The notes beneath the pieces are model-generated. The model saw only the letters and a program-made list of their open reading frames with translations, made no database searches and was not told the DNA's origin. A program made the translations under genes and the position numbers. A stretch of 12,366 nt of DNA, taken from NCBI GenBank assembly GCA_023386865.1, contig JAEWIV010000510.1, positions 1-12,366 of the forward strand, given 5' to 3'. Position 1 is the first letter of the stretch. The number at the start of each line of letters is the position of its first letter. Of the stretch, positions 1-7,532 are shown piece by piece. The DNA comes from Pseudomonadota bacterium (lineage in GTDB: Bacteria > Pseudomonadota > Alphaproteobacteria > Reyranellales > Reyranellaceae).

Positions 1-7
1 CTCCTAG

Positions 8-86
8 CCTCTCCCCCTGGCGGGGGAGAGGAACATGAGGATGACGTTCATGCTCCTCTCCCCCTAAGGAGGAGAGGAACATGAGT
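8..86. repeat. Two direct copies of a GC-rich hairpin repeat
   Basis: Copy A (8-39) has a perfect 10-bp stem, CCTCTCCCCC (8-17) and GGGGGAGAGG (22-31), around a TGGC loop. It is followed by GAACATGAG. Copy B (55-86) starts with the same CCTCTCCCCC (55-64) but has a degenerate right arm (7 bp, GGAGAGG at 71-77), followed by the same GAACATGAG. The copies are offset by 47 bases. This looks like a dispersed intergenic palindromic element of the kind common in alphaproteobacterial genomes; that identity is inferred, as one window cannot show the genome-wide copy number. Because the ATG at 81 is part of the repeat (copy A has an equivalent ATG at 35), it is a poor candidate for the start of the next gene. 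Confidence 0.7.
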
Positions 87-113
87 CGTGTCGATGAGGA
101 GAGGGAGCCTTCA

Positions 114-1082
114 ATGCGTCACGTGTCGCGCCGTACGATCCTCGCAGCGGCCCTGGCCGCGCCGGCCATCGCCCATGCACAGAGCGACTTTCCCAACCGG
201 CCGATCAAGCTGGTGATTCCCTGGCCGCCCGGCGCATCGGCCGACGCCTTCCTGCGCACCATCGCCGACCAGGCCGGCAAGCGGCTGGGCCAGAACGTGG
301 TGCCCGACAACAAGCCCGGCGCCAACGGGACCTTCGGGGCGATCGCCCTGAAGGACGCCAAGCCCGACGGCTACACCCTGGCGCAGATCCATACCGGCGT
401 GGTGCGCGCCCAGCTCATGGCGGAGCAGCCGGCCTACAACAGCCAGACCGACTTCACCTACATCATCCAGCTCTCGGGGTCGGCGCACGGCATCGTCGTC
501 CGCGCCGACAGCCCCTACAACACGCTCGAGGACCTGATCGCCGCCGCCAAGGCCGCGCCCGGCAAGCTGAACTACGGCACGTTCGGTCCGTCCTCGGTCC
601 AGAACATGACGATGGTCGACCTGCAGCAGCGACTGGGCATCGAGCTGACGCACGTGCCCTATCGCGGCGGCAGCGAGCTCTACCAGGGCCTTCTGGGCAA
701 GCAGATCGACGTGATCGCCGATGCCAGCGGCTGGATTCCCCTGGTGCAAAGCGGCCAGTTCCGGCTGCTCGTGGTGTGGGGCTCCAATCGCATGAAGCTG
801 TTCCCCGAGGTGCGCACGCTCAAGGAGGCGGGCATCGACCTGGTGGTGAACTCGCCCTACGGCATCTGCGGCCCCAAGGGCATGGACCCGGCGGTCGTGA
901 AAAAGCTCCATGACGCCTTCAAGGAGGCGCTGTACGACGCCGCCACGCAGGCCGTGATGGAAAGATTCAGCATGCCGACGCTCTATCAGGACGCCGCCGC
1001 CTACCAGTCGGACTACAAGGAGCTGGAAGGCATCGAGCGCGAGAACCTGAAGCGCGTCGGCCTGCTCGCCAAGCCGGGCTGA
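114..1082 (+). CDS. Tripartite tricarboxylate transporter-type (Bug/TctC) periplasmic solute-binding protein
   Basis: This is an extracytoplasmic receptor that captures a small organic acid or similar solute in the periplasm, normally for a TctA/TctB membrane pair. The 322-residue product begins with a signal peptide: SRRTILAAALAAPAIAHA (residues 5-22) has a Tat-like twin arginine, then a hydrophobic core and an AHA|Q cleavage site. The mature protein has Bug-family landmarks: PIKLVIPWPPG, KPDGYTL, a THVPYRGG loop and a GICGPKGMDP segment near the C-terminal lobe. Length fits the family. The ATG at 114 is preferred over an in-frame ATG at 81, because 81 lies inside a repeat copy, the signal peptide needs only the later start, and GAGGAGAGGG (94-103) is a good ribosome site. 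No tctA or tctB is present, so it is an orphan receptor, which is usual for this expanded family. The substrate cannot be predicted. It converges on the HicB-like gene with a 4-base gap and no visible terminator. Confidence 0.93.
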   Translation: MRHVSRRTILAAALAAPAIAHAQSDFPNRPIKLVIPWPPGASADAFLRTIADQAGKRLGQNVVPDNKPGANGTFGAIALKDAKPDGYTLAQIHTGVVRAQLMAEQPAYNSQTDFTYIIQLSGSAHGIVVRADSPYNTLEDLIAAAKAAPGKLNYGTFGPSSVQNMTMVDLQQRLGIELTHVPYRGGSELYQGLLGKQIDVIADASGWIPLVQSGQFRLLVVWGSNRMKLFPEVRTLKEAGIDLVVNSPYGICGPKGMDPAVVKKLHDAFKEALYDAATQAVMERFSMPTLYQDAAAYQSDYKELEGIERENLKRVGLLAKPG

Positions 1083-1086
1083 GCCG

Positions 1087-1344
1087 TCAGCCGAGCACGA
1101 GCAGCAGGCGGCGATACGGTCCGTGGCGGTCGCCCAGGGGCAGCGCATCGGCGGCGCTGGCCGCCGGCAGCGCCAATCCCTTGGCGACCATCTTCTCCAG
1201 GAGCTCGCGGGCCTCGCGCGACAATCGATAGGCGATTTCGGCTTCGCTGACCCCGGACGCCACGACGCCGGGCAGGTCCGGAACCCAGCCGACGAACTGC
1301 CCATCCTTGGTGCGCCGGATCAGCGAATAGTAAGCGGTGTCCAT
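1087..1344 (-). CDS. HicB-like (type II antitoxin family) small protein
   Basis: The 85-residue product has the HicB fold signature: an N-terminal beta strand (YYSLIRR), then DGQFVGWVPDLPGVVASG (residues 14-31, with the diagnostic PDLPG at 22-26), then a helix (EAEIAYRLSREARELLEKM) and LP. HicB proteins usually neutralise the mRNA interferase HicA, but no hicA-like gene (short, with a double-stranded-RNA-binding fold) lies on either side. The C-terminus (residues 68-85, LPLGDRHGPYRRLLLVLG) is not an obvious DNA-binding domain. It may therefore be a stand-alone HicB-fold protein rather than half of a toxin-antitoxin pair. The start is uncertain. The ATG at 1344 begins exactly at the domain but lacks a good ribosome site. 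An ATG at 1416 would add 24 unconserved-looking residues and has GGAGG 8 bases upstream, but it would place the FNR box and promoter of the divergent gene inside this coding sequence. Confidence 0.72.
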   Translation of the reverse strand: MDTAYYSLIRRTKDGQFVGWVPDLPGVVASGVSEAEIAYRLSREARELLEKMVAKGLALPAASAADALPLGDRHGPYRRLLLVLG

Positions 1345-1378
1345 CCTTGAAGGACACGGAGCGGGCCGGTCTTTGTCC

Positions 1379-1392
1379 TTGATCCAGATCAA
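1379..1392 (+). promoter_or_regulatory. FNR/FixK-type binding site upstream of the diiron gene
   Basis: TTGATCCAGATCAA is a full match to the TTGA-N6-TCAA consensus for CRP/FNR-family oxygen regulators (FnrL, FixK, Anr). Its centre (1385.5) is 58 bases before the ATG at 1444. If it acts at -41.5, as in class II activation, transcription would start near 1427. A -10-like CATTAT (1414-1419, 4 of 6 to TATAAT) sits where expected. The palindromic site could also affect the divergent HicB-like gene. The match is seen directly; regulation is inferred. Confidence 0.75.
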
Positions 1393-1413
1393 CTCGAAAA
1401 ATGACCGCCGCGT

Positions 1414-1419
1414 CATTAT
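1414..1419 (+). promoter_or_regulatory. Candidate -10 element for the diiron gene
   Basis: CATTAT matches TATAAT at four of six positions. It lies 28 bases from the centre of the FNR/FixK box, which fits a class II activated promoter without its own -35 element. The ribosome site GAGGAAGG (1433-1440) and the ATG at 1444 follow closely. This is a weak motif supported mainly by spacing. Confidence 0.4.
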
Positions 1420-1443
1420 TCGGGCCTCCGGTGAGGAAGGCCC

Positions 1444-2511
1444 ATGACCACGAACAGTCTGTATCAACTGCCCGTCGACATCACGCAGTGGCACTTCGAC
1501 GGCAAGACCGAGGTGTTGTTCAACTGGGAGTACGATGACGGTCTGTCCGACCTGCTGAACCTCTACGAAAAGGGCAAGCAGCAGCAGTGGGACGCCTCGA
1601 CCCGCCTCGATTGGAAGCAGGACCTGTTCGAGGAAAACCCGATGGGCCTTTCGGACGAGACGATCCCGATCTACGGCACGCCGTTCTGGGACAAGATGAC
1701 GGAGAAGGAGCGCAACTGGCTGCGCTTCAACCTGCAGTGCCATACGATCTGCCAGTTCATGCACGGCGAGCAGGGCGCGCTGATCGCGACGGCCAAGATC
1801 GTCAGCACCGTGCCGGACATGAACGCCAAGTTCTATGCCGCCACGCAGGTGATGGACGAGGCGCGCCACGTCGAGGCCTACAAGCGGCTGATCCACGAGA
1901 AGTTCAAGGCCGCCTATCCCATCACGCCCTCGCTCAAGATGCTGCTCGAGCAGACGCTGAGCGACCGGCGCTGGGATTTCACCTATCTCGGCATGCAGGT
2001 GCTGATCGAAGGCCTGGCGCTCGCCGCCTTCCAGCGCATCCGCGACAGCGCCAGGAACAATCTCGCCGCGTCGGTGAACGCCTACGTCATGCAGGACGAG
2101 GCGCGCCACGTCACCTTCGGCCGCATGGCGCTGCGCGACTATTATCCGCATCTCTCCGACGCCGAGCGTGCCGAGCGCGAGGAGTTCGCCGTCGAGGCGC
2201 TCTACTTCATGCGCGACCGCTTCAACCAGGCCGAGGTCTGGGAGCGTTCGGGGCTGCCGGTCGACGAGCTCGTGAAGCTCGCCTACGAGTCCGGCGCCAT
2301 GAAGGCATTCCGCAGCCGGCTGTTCACCCGCATCGTGCCCATCCTGAAGGAGATCGGGCTGTTCGGTCCGAAGATGCAGAAGGCGCTGGGCGACATGGGC
2401 GTGATGGAATACGCACGGATCGATGTCGAGACGCTGATCGGCAACGACATGAAAGTGGCCGACGACTTCGACGCCCGGAGGTTCGTACAGGCCGCCGTCG
2501 CGGCCGGCTGA
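1444..2511 (+). CDS. Ferritin-like / R2-like carboxylate-bridged diiron protein, putative oxygenase
   Basis: The 355-residue protein carries the complete ligand set of a non-haem diiron four-helix bundle: E109 (MHGEQGAL), E139-x-x-H142 (MDEARHVEAY), E189 (LIEGLAL) and E219-x-x-H222 (QDEARHVTFG). This E/ExxH plus E/ExxH pattern is shared by ribonucleotide reductase R2, R2-like ligand-binding oxidases, bacterial multicomponent monooxygenases and AurF-type N-oxygenases. The protein has no signal peptide and should be cytoplasmic. It is much larger than bacterioferritin or rubrerythrin, has no rubredoxin-like cysteine pairs, and has no ribonucleotide reductase large subunit beside it. An oxygen-activating oxidase or hydroxylase is therefore more likely than iron storage or dNTP synthesis; the substrate is unknown. 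An FNR/FixK box and a -10-like hexamer precede it, suggesting induction at low oxygen. It ends 2 bases from the stop of the convergent cytochrome c gene. Confidence 0.85.
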   Translation: MTTNSLYQLPVDITQWHFDGKTEVLFNWEYDDGLSDLLNLYEKGKQQQWDASTRLDWKQDLFEENPMGLSDETIPIYGTPFWDKMTEKERNWLRFNLQCHTICQFMHGEQGALIATAKIVSTVPDMNAKFYAATQVMDEARHVEAYKRLIHEKFKAAYPITPSLKMLLEQTLSDRRWDFTYLGMQVLIEGLALAAFQRIRDSARNNLAASVNAYVMQDEARHVTFGRMALRDYYPHLSDAERAEREEFAVEALYFMRDRFNQAEVWERSGLPVDELVKLAYESGAMKAFRSRLFTRIVPILKEIGLFGPKMQKALGDMGVMEYARIDVETLIGNDMKVADDFDARRFVQAAVAAG

Positions 2512-2513
2512 GA

Positions 2514-2870
2514 TCAGTCGCGGGTCTTGCCGGGAGGCGAGCCGCCCTGCCGCAGGCCGAGGATGTAGGCGATGATGTCGGTGCGCTGATCGGCGGTCAG
2601 CCTGAACATCGGCATGCCGACATGCGGCGTCGTGAGCGCCACGGTCAGCGCCGTGCTGGTCATGCCCGGCGTCGTCGCGAGCTTCAGGAACGTGGGCGCA
2701 CGGCTGTCCGGCGACTGAAGCTGTTGCGCCTGGATGGCGTGGCATTCCGAGCAGACCTGCCGCGACAGGGCAAGCCCACGCCCGGCGTCGCCGGCCTCCT
2801 GGGCGCGCCCGGGCGCAGCCATCGCCGCGACCGCCAGCAGGACCAGGAAAGGTCGAACCAAGGGCGTCAT
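2514..2870 (-). CDS. Periplasmic class I c-type cytochrome (single haem)
   Basis: This 118-residue electron carrier has a signal peptide (residues 1-23, a LVLLAVAAMAAP core ending GRA|Q), so it acts in the periplasm. Haem is attached through CSECH (C40, C43, H44), with H44 as one axial ligand. The methionine ligand is probably M86 or M88 in VGMPMF, and the terminal helix follows (LTADQRTDIIAYILGL). The mature size of about 95 residues fits a small soluble class I cytochrome. A good FNR/FixK box lies 66 bases upstream, so it probably has its own promoter despite being downstream of the rhodanese on the same strand. It is tail-to-tail with the diiron gene, which has a nearly identical box. Its partner oxidase or reductase is not in the window. 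The ribosome site before the ATG is weak; no better in-frame start is visible. Confidence 0.92.
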   Translation of the reverse strand: MTPLVRPFLVLLAVAAMAAPGRAQEAGDAGRGLALSRQVCSECHAIQAQQLQSPDSRAPTFLKLATTPGMTSTALTVALTTPHVGMPMFRLTADQRTDIIAYILGLRQGGSPPGKTRD

Positions 2871-2929
2871 GTCGAGCTGCCGCCTTTCATCGTCGACGGT
2901 GTTATTGCGCCGGCCGCGCGTCCTTTGCG

Positions 2930-2943
2930 TTGACGTGGATCAA
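2930..2943 (-). promoter_or_regulatory. FNR/FixK-type binding site upstream of the cytochrome c gene
   Basis: On the minus strand this reads TTGATCCACGTCAA, an intact TTGA-N6-TCAA site differing at only two central bases from the box at 1379-1392. Its centre (2936.5) is 66 bases before the cytochrome ATG. A class II arrangement would start transcription near 2895, with the AT-rich CAATAAC (2901-2907, minus strand) at about -10. The rhodanese gene ends at 2964, so the box lies in the short gap between the two genes. Regulation is inferred from sequence and spacing. Confidence 0.7.
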
Positions 2944-2963
2944 CCGCGCCGACGAGACAGGCA

Positions 2964-3341
2964 TCAGCTCTTCTCGACCTCGCCGCCGGCGTCGACCCAG
3001 CCCTTGAAGCCGCCGAGGTTCATGACCTTGGCGTAGCCCATGTCCTTCAGCGTCTTGCCGACCAGGGCCGACCGGCCGCCCGAGGCGCAATAGGCCACCA
3101 CCGTCTTGCTCCGGTCGAACGCCTTGTCGTGCATGGCCGAGGCGGGATCGGCGCGGAACTCGACCAGGCCGCGCGGTACGGCCACGGCGCCCGGCACCTT
3201 GCCCGAAGCCGCGACCTCGGGCGGCTCGCGCACGTCGAGGAAGAGGACGTCGGCCTTGCCGACGAGCTTCTTGGCCTCGTCGGGGCTGATGCGCGGCACC
3301 GCGGCATTGGCCTCGTCGAGCATCGATTGCACGGTCTTCAT
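2964..3341 (-). CDS. Single-domain rhodanese-like sulfurtransferase
   Basis: The 125-residue cytoplasmic protein is one complete rhodanese domain. It has the DVREPPEVAASGKVPGAV segment (CH2A-type motif, about residues 36-53) and the active-site loop CASGGRSA with catalytic C85, which would carry a persulfide. It ends with the family's GGFKGWVDAGGEV motif. There is no signal peptide and no second domain. The loop composition fits transfer of sulfur to cyanide, thioredoxin or a protein acceptor, but the acceptor cannot be named. The ATG at 3341 has GGAGG (3348-3352) six bases upstream; the TTG one codon earlier is not needed. Downstream on the same strand, after 93 bases, is the cytochrome c gene, which has its own FNR-type box; read-through from here is possible because no terminator is visible. 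Confidence 0.95.
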   Translation of the reverse strand: MKTVQSMLDEANAAVPRISPDEAKKLVGKADVLFLDVREPPEVAASGKVPGAVAVPRGLVEFRADPASAMHDKAFDRSKTVVAYCASGGRSALVGKTLKDMGYAKVMNLGGFKGWVDAGGEVEKS

Positions 3342-3402
3342 CAAAATCCTCCGTTGAAGCGCATCCTGTAAAGCCGAGCTCCATAGTGCGCGCGATTGCG
3401 GT

Positions 3403-3430
3403 CGGATGGAACCGCAAGCGGTTCCATCCG
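3403..3430. repeat. Perfect 28-bp palindrome in the rhodanese/USP intergenic region
   Basis: CGGATGGAACCGC (3403-3415) and its exact reverse complement (3418-3430) flank AA, giving a 13-bp stem. It lies between the stop of the universal stress protein gene and the start of the rhodanese gene, about 62 bases before the rhodanese ATG. No T-run follows on either strand, so it is not a standard rho-independent terminator. It could be a dispersed palindromic repeat or a regulator site. The remaining intergenic sequence (3342-3552, about 210 bases) holds no convincing gene. Confidence 0.75.
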
Positions 3431-3467
3431 TCGGAATCCGCTCCAGTATCGACTATCGCGGGATGAC

Positions 3468-3501
3468 AAAAAAATTGGCCATATGCGATCGACCTGATCG
3501 C
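3468..3501 (-). terminator. Weak terminator-like hairpin downstream of the universal stress protein gene
   Basis: On the minus strand, GCGATC-AGGTC-GATCGC (3501-3485) forms a 6-bp stem with a 5-base loop. Ten bases later comes a run of seven T (3474-3468). The hairpin is 52 bases past the stress protein stop. The gap between stem and T-run is longer than in a typical intrinsic terminator, so this is only a candidate. Confidence 0.3.
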
Positions 3502-3552
3502 CGAAGGGTGAGCCTCGGCTCCTCTCAGTCGTTTGCGATTCCAGGTTCAACT

Positions 3553-4401
3553 CTAGTGAGCCAGCAAGAGCGGGATCGGGCAGGCGGCGATCACCTTGGC
3601 GGTAGCGCCACCCAGTCCCAGGAAGTTGGACAGTTCACCGTGTCCGTAGGCGCCCATCACCAGAAGATCGGCCCCCTTGTCGCCGGCGTAGCCAAGCAGC
3701 GCACGGCCGCGGCCGCGCCCGGTCAGGCCGCCGAACCTCGTCGCATCGAGCGAGGCGGCAATGCCGTGGCGTCCGAGCCGACGCATCAGCAAGGGAGCCG
3801 CCACCTCGTCCGGATCCGTGTTCGCCACCATCACCGTCACCCTGCCGGCCCTCTTCAGGAAGGGCAGTGCCGCGCCGACGGCGCGCGCGGCCTGGGCGCT
3901 GCCGTTCCAGGCGACGACGACGGAAGTGATCGGACCGCGCATCGGACTGGGCGGCGCGATCATCACGGGACGGGCGCAGTCGTAGATCGCCGCCTTGACC
4001 GTCTCCGGCGCGATGTTCTCGTCGTCGGCGCCCGGCCGCCCGCTCACCCCCAGGCTGGCGAAGCGCCCCAGGCGGACGAGATCGTCCCGTGTCATGTCCT
4101 CCTCGCCGGTGAAGGTGGCGCCCTTCAAGGGAGCGATCAGCTCACGGAAGCGGCGCTGCGATTCCTCGGCGCGCGCCTTCAGCCGATCGTCGGACAGAAC
4201 CTTGAGATACGGCATGGATTGGACGGCAATGTCCGCGTCATGCGCCTGTTGCTCGGCAAAGTGCACGGCGTCCACCGTGCCGCCGAACAGGTCCGCGATG
4301 CGCGCGGCCAGGCGGAACGACATCTCGGCGTCCGGCCCACCCTCGGAAATCGCAAGAATGGATTTGTACAAGACTCCCCCGCCCCCACTTCGTCGTCCCA
4401 T
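3553..4401 (-). CDS. Universal stress protein, two tandem UspA domains
   Basis: This cytoplasmic UspA-family protein has about 282 residues. Domain 1 starts at YKSILAISEG (about residue 11) and covers roughly the first half. Domain 2 starts at ITSVVVAWNGSAQAARAVGAALPFL and ends with the nucleotide-site segment VMGAYGHGELSNFLGLGGAT, then VIAACPIPLLLAH. That segment resembles the ATP-binding G-x2-G-x9-G(S/T) motif but has ten residues between the second glycine and the GG, one more than usual. Domain 1 has no clear copy of the motif. The start is uncertain: ATG 4401 and ATG 4413 lack good ribosome sites, while a TTG at 4371 begins just before the conserved YKSIL strand with GGGGGAG three bases upstream. 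Such proteins often support survival under low oxygen or stasis, in keeping with the FNR-type boxes nearby, but no such box precedes this gene. It is divergent from the autotransporter. Confidence 0.87.
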   Translation of the reverse strand: MGRRSGGGGVLYKSILAISEGGPDAEMSFRLAARIADLFGGTVDAVHFAEQQAHDADIAVQSMPYLKVLSDDRLKARAEESQRRFRELIAPLKGATFTGEEDMTRDDLVRLGRFASLGVSGRPGADDENIAPETVKAAIYDCARPVMIAPPSPMRGPITSVVVAWNGSAQAARAVGAALPFLKRAGRVTVMVANTDPDEVAAPLLMRRLGRHGIAASLDATRFGGLTGRGRGRALLGYAGDKGADLLVMGAYGHGELSNFLGLGGATAKVIAACPIPLLLAH

Positions 4402-4449
4402 CACTACTGCCATTGCTCCGAATGTTTTTCCATGGGACGATGAACAAAT

Positions 4450-4461
4450 CCCGACGTCGGG
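4450..4461. promoter_or_regulatory. 12-bp palindrome between the divergent USP and autotransporter genes
   Basis: CCCGACGTCGGG is a perfect palindrome in the 96-base divergent gap, 37 bases before the autotransporter start. Its position fits an operator acting on either promoter, but in such GC-rich DNA a 12-bp palindrome may be chance. A TATTCT hexamer (4473-4478) is a possible -10 for the autotransporter; no convincing -35 was found. Confidence 0.3.
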
Positions 4462-4497
4462 AGCGTCGCGGATATTCTGGGATAGGCGCGGGAGCAG

Positions 4498-7400
4498 ATG
4501 CGATCCAGTCGAGTGCGGCCGTCCGGCATGCCGATCGGTCTGGCGTTGAAGTGCGTGGCGTGCTCGGCAGGTGTGGCGCTCGTGGCGTCGAGGCTGGATC
4601 CGGCGCTTGCGGCCGACGGCGTCTGGGTCGGACCCGGCAGCGAATGGACGACCGGCACAAACTGGAGCTCCAGCCCGGTGGTGCCTGACGGCACCGCGAC
4701 CTTCACCAACAACGGCGCGCCGACGGCCCTCACCATCTCGAGCAGCACGTCGATCGACACGATGGAGTTCACGGCGGCGGCGCCGGCCTATTCCTTCATG
4801 GTCACCAACGGCGCGTCGTTCGCCATCAACGGCACCGTCAACAGCAGCTCGCCGTCGCTGCCGAATTTCGCGGTCAATGCCGGCGCGACGTTGACCGTCG
4901 GCGACACCGCCGCCGTGTGGCTCGGATCGCTCACCGACGGCCCGGCGGGTGGCGGCGCGGTCGTCATCGGGCCGACCAGCCCGGCGGCGTTCCTGTCGCT
5001 CACGCCGGCCACCAGCACGACATTCTCCGGCTCTTTCTCCGGCGCGGGCTCGTTCGAGCTCGCCGACACGGCGACGACGCTCACCCTTACGGGCGCCAGC
5101 AACGGCGGCAACATCGGCACGATCGGCGGCGACCTGACCTTGTGCAACTGCTTCGGCGGCGGGCTCACGATCGACGGCGGCCGGCTGACCGTGAACGGCC
5201 TCGGCCAGGGCGTGTTCGTCGACGGCGGCACGCTTTCGGTCGTGAACGGCGGTACCCTGCAGGACAACCTCGACCTCCTGGTATCGAGCGCCATGGTCAT
5301 TTCCGGCCCAGGCTCGTCGGTCACGGTGGCCGGGTTCACCGGCGTCGGCATCTTCGGGCCGGGCACGCTCAGCATCGGCAACGGCGGCACGCTCAACAGC
5401 CAGAGCGGCGCGGAGATCGATGCGTTCTTCGGTACGCCGAGCGTCACGGTGACGGGCGCCGGCTCGACCTGGACGGTCGGCGGCGGCGGCCTCGCGGTCG
5501 GCGGCGGCTCCACCGGAGGTCCGGGCAACCTCACGGTCTCCAATGGCGGCCGGGTGAGCACGGCCGGCATCGTCGGCGTGGGTGACCAGGGCCCGGGCAC
5601 ATCGTTCATGACCGTCACGGGCGCGGGGTCGACAGTGACCGCCGGGGGCAGCCTCTTGATCGGCCAGACCGCGGTCGCGATCGGCACGGTCACCATCGCC
5701 GACGGCGGCGTGGTCAACGCGGCCGGCCTCACCAGCATCGGCGCCGGCAGCACGCTCTATCTCGGCTCGGGCGGCCTCAGCGGCGCCATCGTCACGCCGA
5801 CGATCGAAAGCGACGGCGCGATCATCGCCAATTTCACCGATACGCTGACGGTCGCCGCCAACATCGCTGGCACCGGCACGCTCAGCAAGGCCGGCCCCGG
5901 CACGCTCGCCCTCACGGGCACCAACACCTTCAGCGGCGGCACGACGGTGACGGGTGGCACGCTGCTGGTGAACGGCAGCCTCGCGGGCGCCGTCACCGTC
6001 AACAGCAGCGCCACGCTGGGCGGCACGGGCAGCGTCGGCACGGTGGTCGGCAATGGCGGCACGTTCGCACCCGGCAACTCGATCGGCACGCTGAACGTCG
6101 TCGGCAACTTCACCCAGAACGGCGGCACCTATCAGGTCGAAGTGAACGGCGCGGGCCAGAGCGACCGCATCACCGTCGGCGGCATCGCCACCCTGAACGG
6201 CGGCACGGTCCAGGTGCTGGCGGCGCCCGGCACGCGCACCGCCACCTACACGATCCTGAGCGCCACGGGCGGCGTGAGCGGCGCCTACTCGGGCACCACC
6301 AGCAATCTCGCCTTCGTGAGGCCGTCGCTGAGCTACGACGCCAGCAACGTCTATCTCACGATGACGCAATCCTTCGTCTTCGGTGCCCAGACGCCCAACC
6401 AATACGCCGTCGCCAGCGCCCTCGACCAGGCCAGCGCCGGGGCGACCGGCGACTTCGCCAATGTCCTGGGTGCGCTGAATGCCCTCACCCTGCAGCAGGC
6501 CCCCGCCGCGTTGAACGCGCTCAGCGGCCAGCAATATGCCGACTTCGGCACCATGAACGTCCAAGGCGCGGCGCTGTTCATGAATGTCGTGGGCCAGCAG
6601 ATGGCGCTGGCACGGAGCGGCGCGGGCGGCGGCCAGCGCCAAGCGCTGGCGCAGGCCTGCGACGTCGAGGCCTGCGAGGCGCTCGGCCCATGGAGCGCCT
6701 GGGCAAGCGCGCTCGGTGGGCTGGGCGCCGTGGCCGGCAACGGCAGCAGTTCGACGCTCACCTACAATTTCGGCGGCGCGGCGGCAGGCATCGACTATCG
6801 CCTCGATCCGCGCTTCCTGATCGGCCTCGGCGCGGGCTACGCGGCGGGCAACCAATGGGTCGACGGTTTCCTGGGCCGCGGCTGGACCGACACGGTGAGC
6901 GTCATGGCCTACGGCTCGTTCGCCAATGCCGGCTTCTATGCCGACGCGCTGGCGGGCTACGCCTGGTCGGGCAACCAGATGCAGCGGCAGATCCAGATAC
7001 CCGGCCTGCAGCGCACGGCCAACGGCAGCACCGGCGCCAACCAGTTCCTGGGACAGATCGAGACCGGCTATCGCATCGGGATCTTCGCGCCGGCCGGCGC
7101 CAGCATCACGCCGTTCGCGCGCCTACAGGCCTCGACGGTGACGCAGAACGCGTTTTCCGAATGGGGCGCCAACTCCTTGAGCCTCAACGTGGCACAGCAG
7201 ACGACCAACTCGCTGCGTACCGTCCTCGGCGCCGACCTTGCCGGCGCCGTCGGGCTGGGCGGCGACAGGAACCTGGCGCGCGCCCTGCGCCTGGGCTGGC
7301 TGCACGAGTATGCCGACACCGGGAGGCCGATCACGGCGGCCTTCACCGGCGCGCCGGCCGGCGCCTTCACCGTCTATGGCGCGACGCCGCAGCGCGACGC

Positions 7401-7530
7401 CGCCGTGATCGGCTTCTCCGCCGGCACCAGCGTCGCCGAGGCAACCCAGCTTTACCTGCGCTACGACGGCGAGATCGGCACGGGCGCCAGCAACCACATG
7501 CTCAATCTCGGCCTGCGCATCACCTGGTAG
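4498..7530 (+). CDS. Type Va autotransporter: beta-helical passenger plus outer-membrane barrel
   Basis: The 1010-residue protein should be exported through the inner membrane and insert its C-terminus in the outer membrane to display or release the passenger. An extended signal peptide (about residues 1-40) has a basic start, a hydrophobic GLALKCVACSAGVALVA stretch and an ALA|AD cleavage site. Residues 242-421 hold about four imperfect repeats of the T5SS/PEP-CTERM-associated kind (VTVTGAGSTWTVGGG, then LTVSNGG). Residues 459-494 are an autotransporter-associated beta-strand repeat (LSKAGPGTLALTGTNTFSGG). A FAPGNSIGTLNVVGNF segment follows. The barrel starts near W732 (WSAWASALGG) and ends with LGLRITW, a terminal aromatic typical of BAM substrates. 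C721 and C726 lie just before the barrel, and C216/C218 form an unusual CNC in the passenger. No protease triad or other enzyme domain is evident, so adhesion is the default guess. GGAG (4491-4494) precedes the ATG; a second in-frame ATG at 4528 is possible. Confidence 0.95.
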   Translation: MRSSRVRPSGMPIGLALKCVACSAGVALVASRLDPALAADGVWVGPGSEWTTGTNWSSSPVVPDGTATFTNNGAPTALTISSSTSIDTMEFTAAAPAYSFMVTNGASFAINGTVNSSSPSLPNFAVNAGATLTVGDTAAVWLGSLTDGPAGGGAVVIGPTSPAAFLSLTPATSTTFSGSFSGAGSFELADTATTLTLTGASNGGNIGTIGGDLTLCNCFGGGLTIDGGRLTVNGLGQGVFVDGGTLSVVNGGTLQDNLDLLVSSAMVISGPGSSVTVAGFTGVGIFGPGTLSIGNGGTLNSQSGAEIDAFFGTPSVTVTGAGSTWTVGGGGLAVGGGSTGGPGNLTVSNGGRVSTAGIVGVGDQGPGTSFMTVTGAGSTVTAGGSLLIGQTAVAIGTVTIADGGVVNAAGLTSIGAGSTLYLGSGGLSGAIVTPTIESDGAIIANFTDTLTVAANIAGTGTLSKAGPGTLALTGTNTFSGGTTVTGGTLLVNGSLAGAVTVNSSATLGGTGSVGTVVGNGGTFAPGNSIGTLNVVGNFTQNGGTYQVEVNGAGQSDRITVGGIATLNGGTVQVLAAPGTRTATYTILSATGGVSGAYSGTTSNLAFVRPSLSYDASNVYLTMTQSFVFGAQTPNQYAVASALDQASAGATGDFANVLGALNALTLQQAPAALNALSGQQYADFGTMNVQGAALFMNVVGQQMALARSGAGGGQRQALAQACDVEACEALGPWSAWASALGGLGAVAGNGSSSTLTYNFGGAAAGIDYRLDPRFLIGLGAGYAAGNQWVDGFLGRGWTDTVSVMAYGSFANAGFYADALAGYAWSGNQMQRQIQIPGLQRTANGSTGANQFLGQIETGYRIGIFAPAGASITPFARLQASTVTQNAFSEWGANSLSLNVAQQTTNSLRTVLGADLAGAVGLGGDRNLARALRLGWLHEYADTGRPITAAFTGAPAGAFTVYGATPQRDAAVIGFSAGTSVAEATQLYLRYDGEIGTGASNHMLNLGLRITW

Positions 7531-7532
7531 GC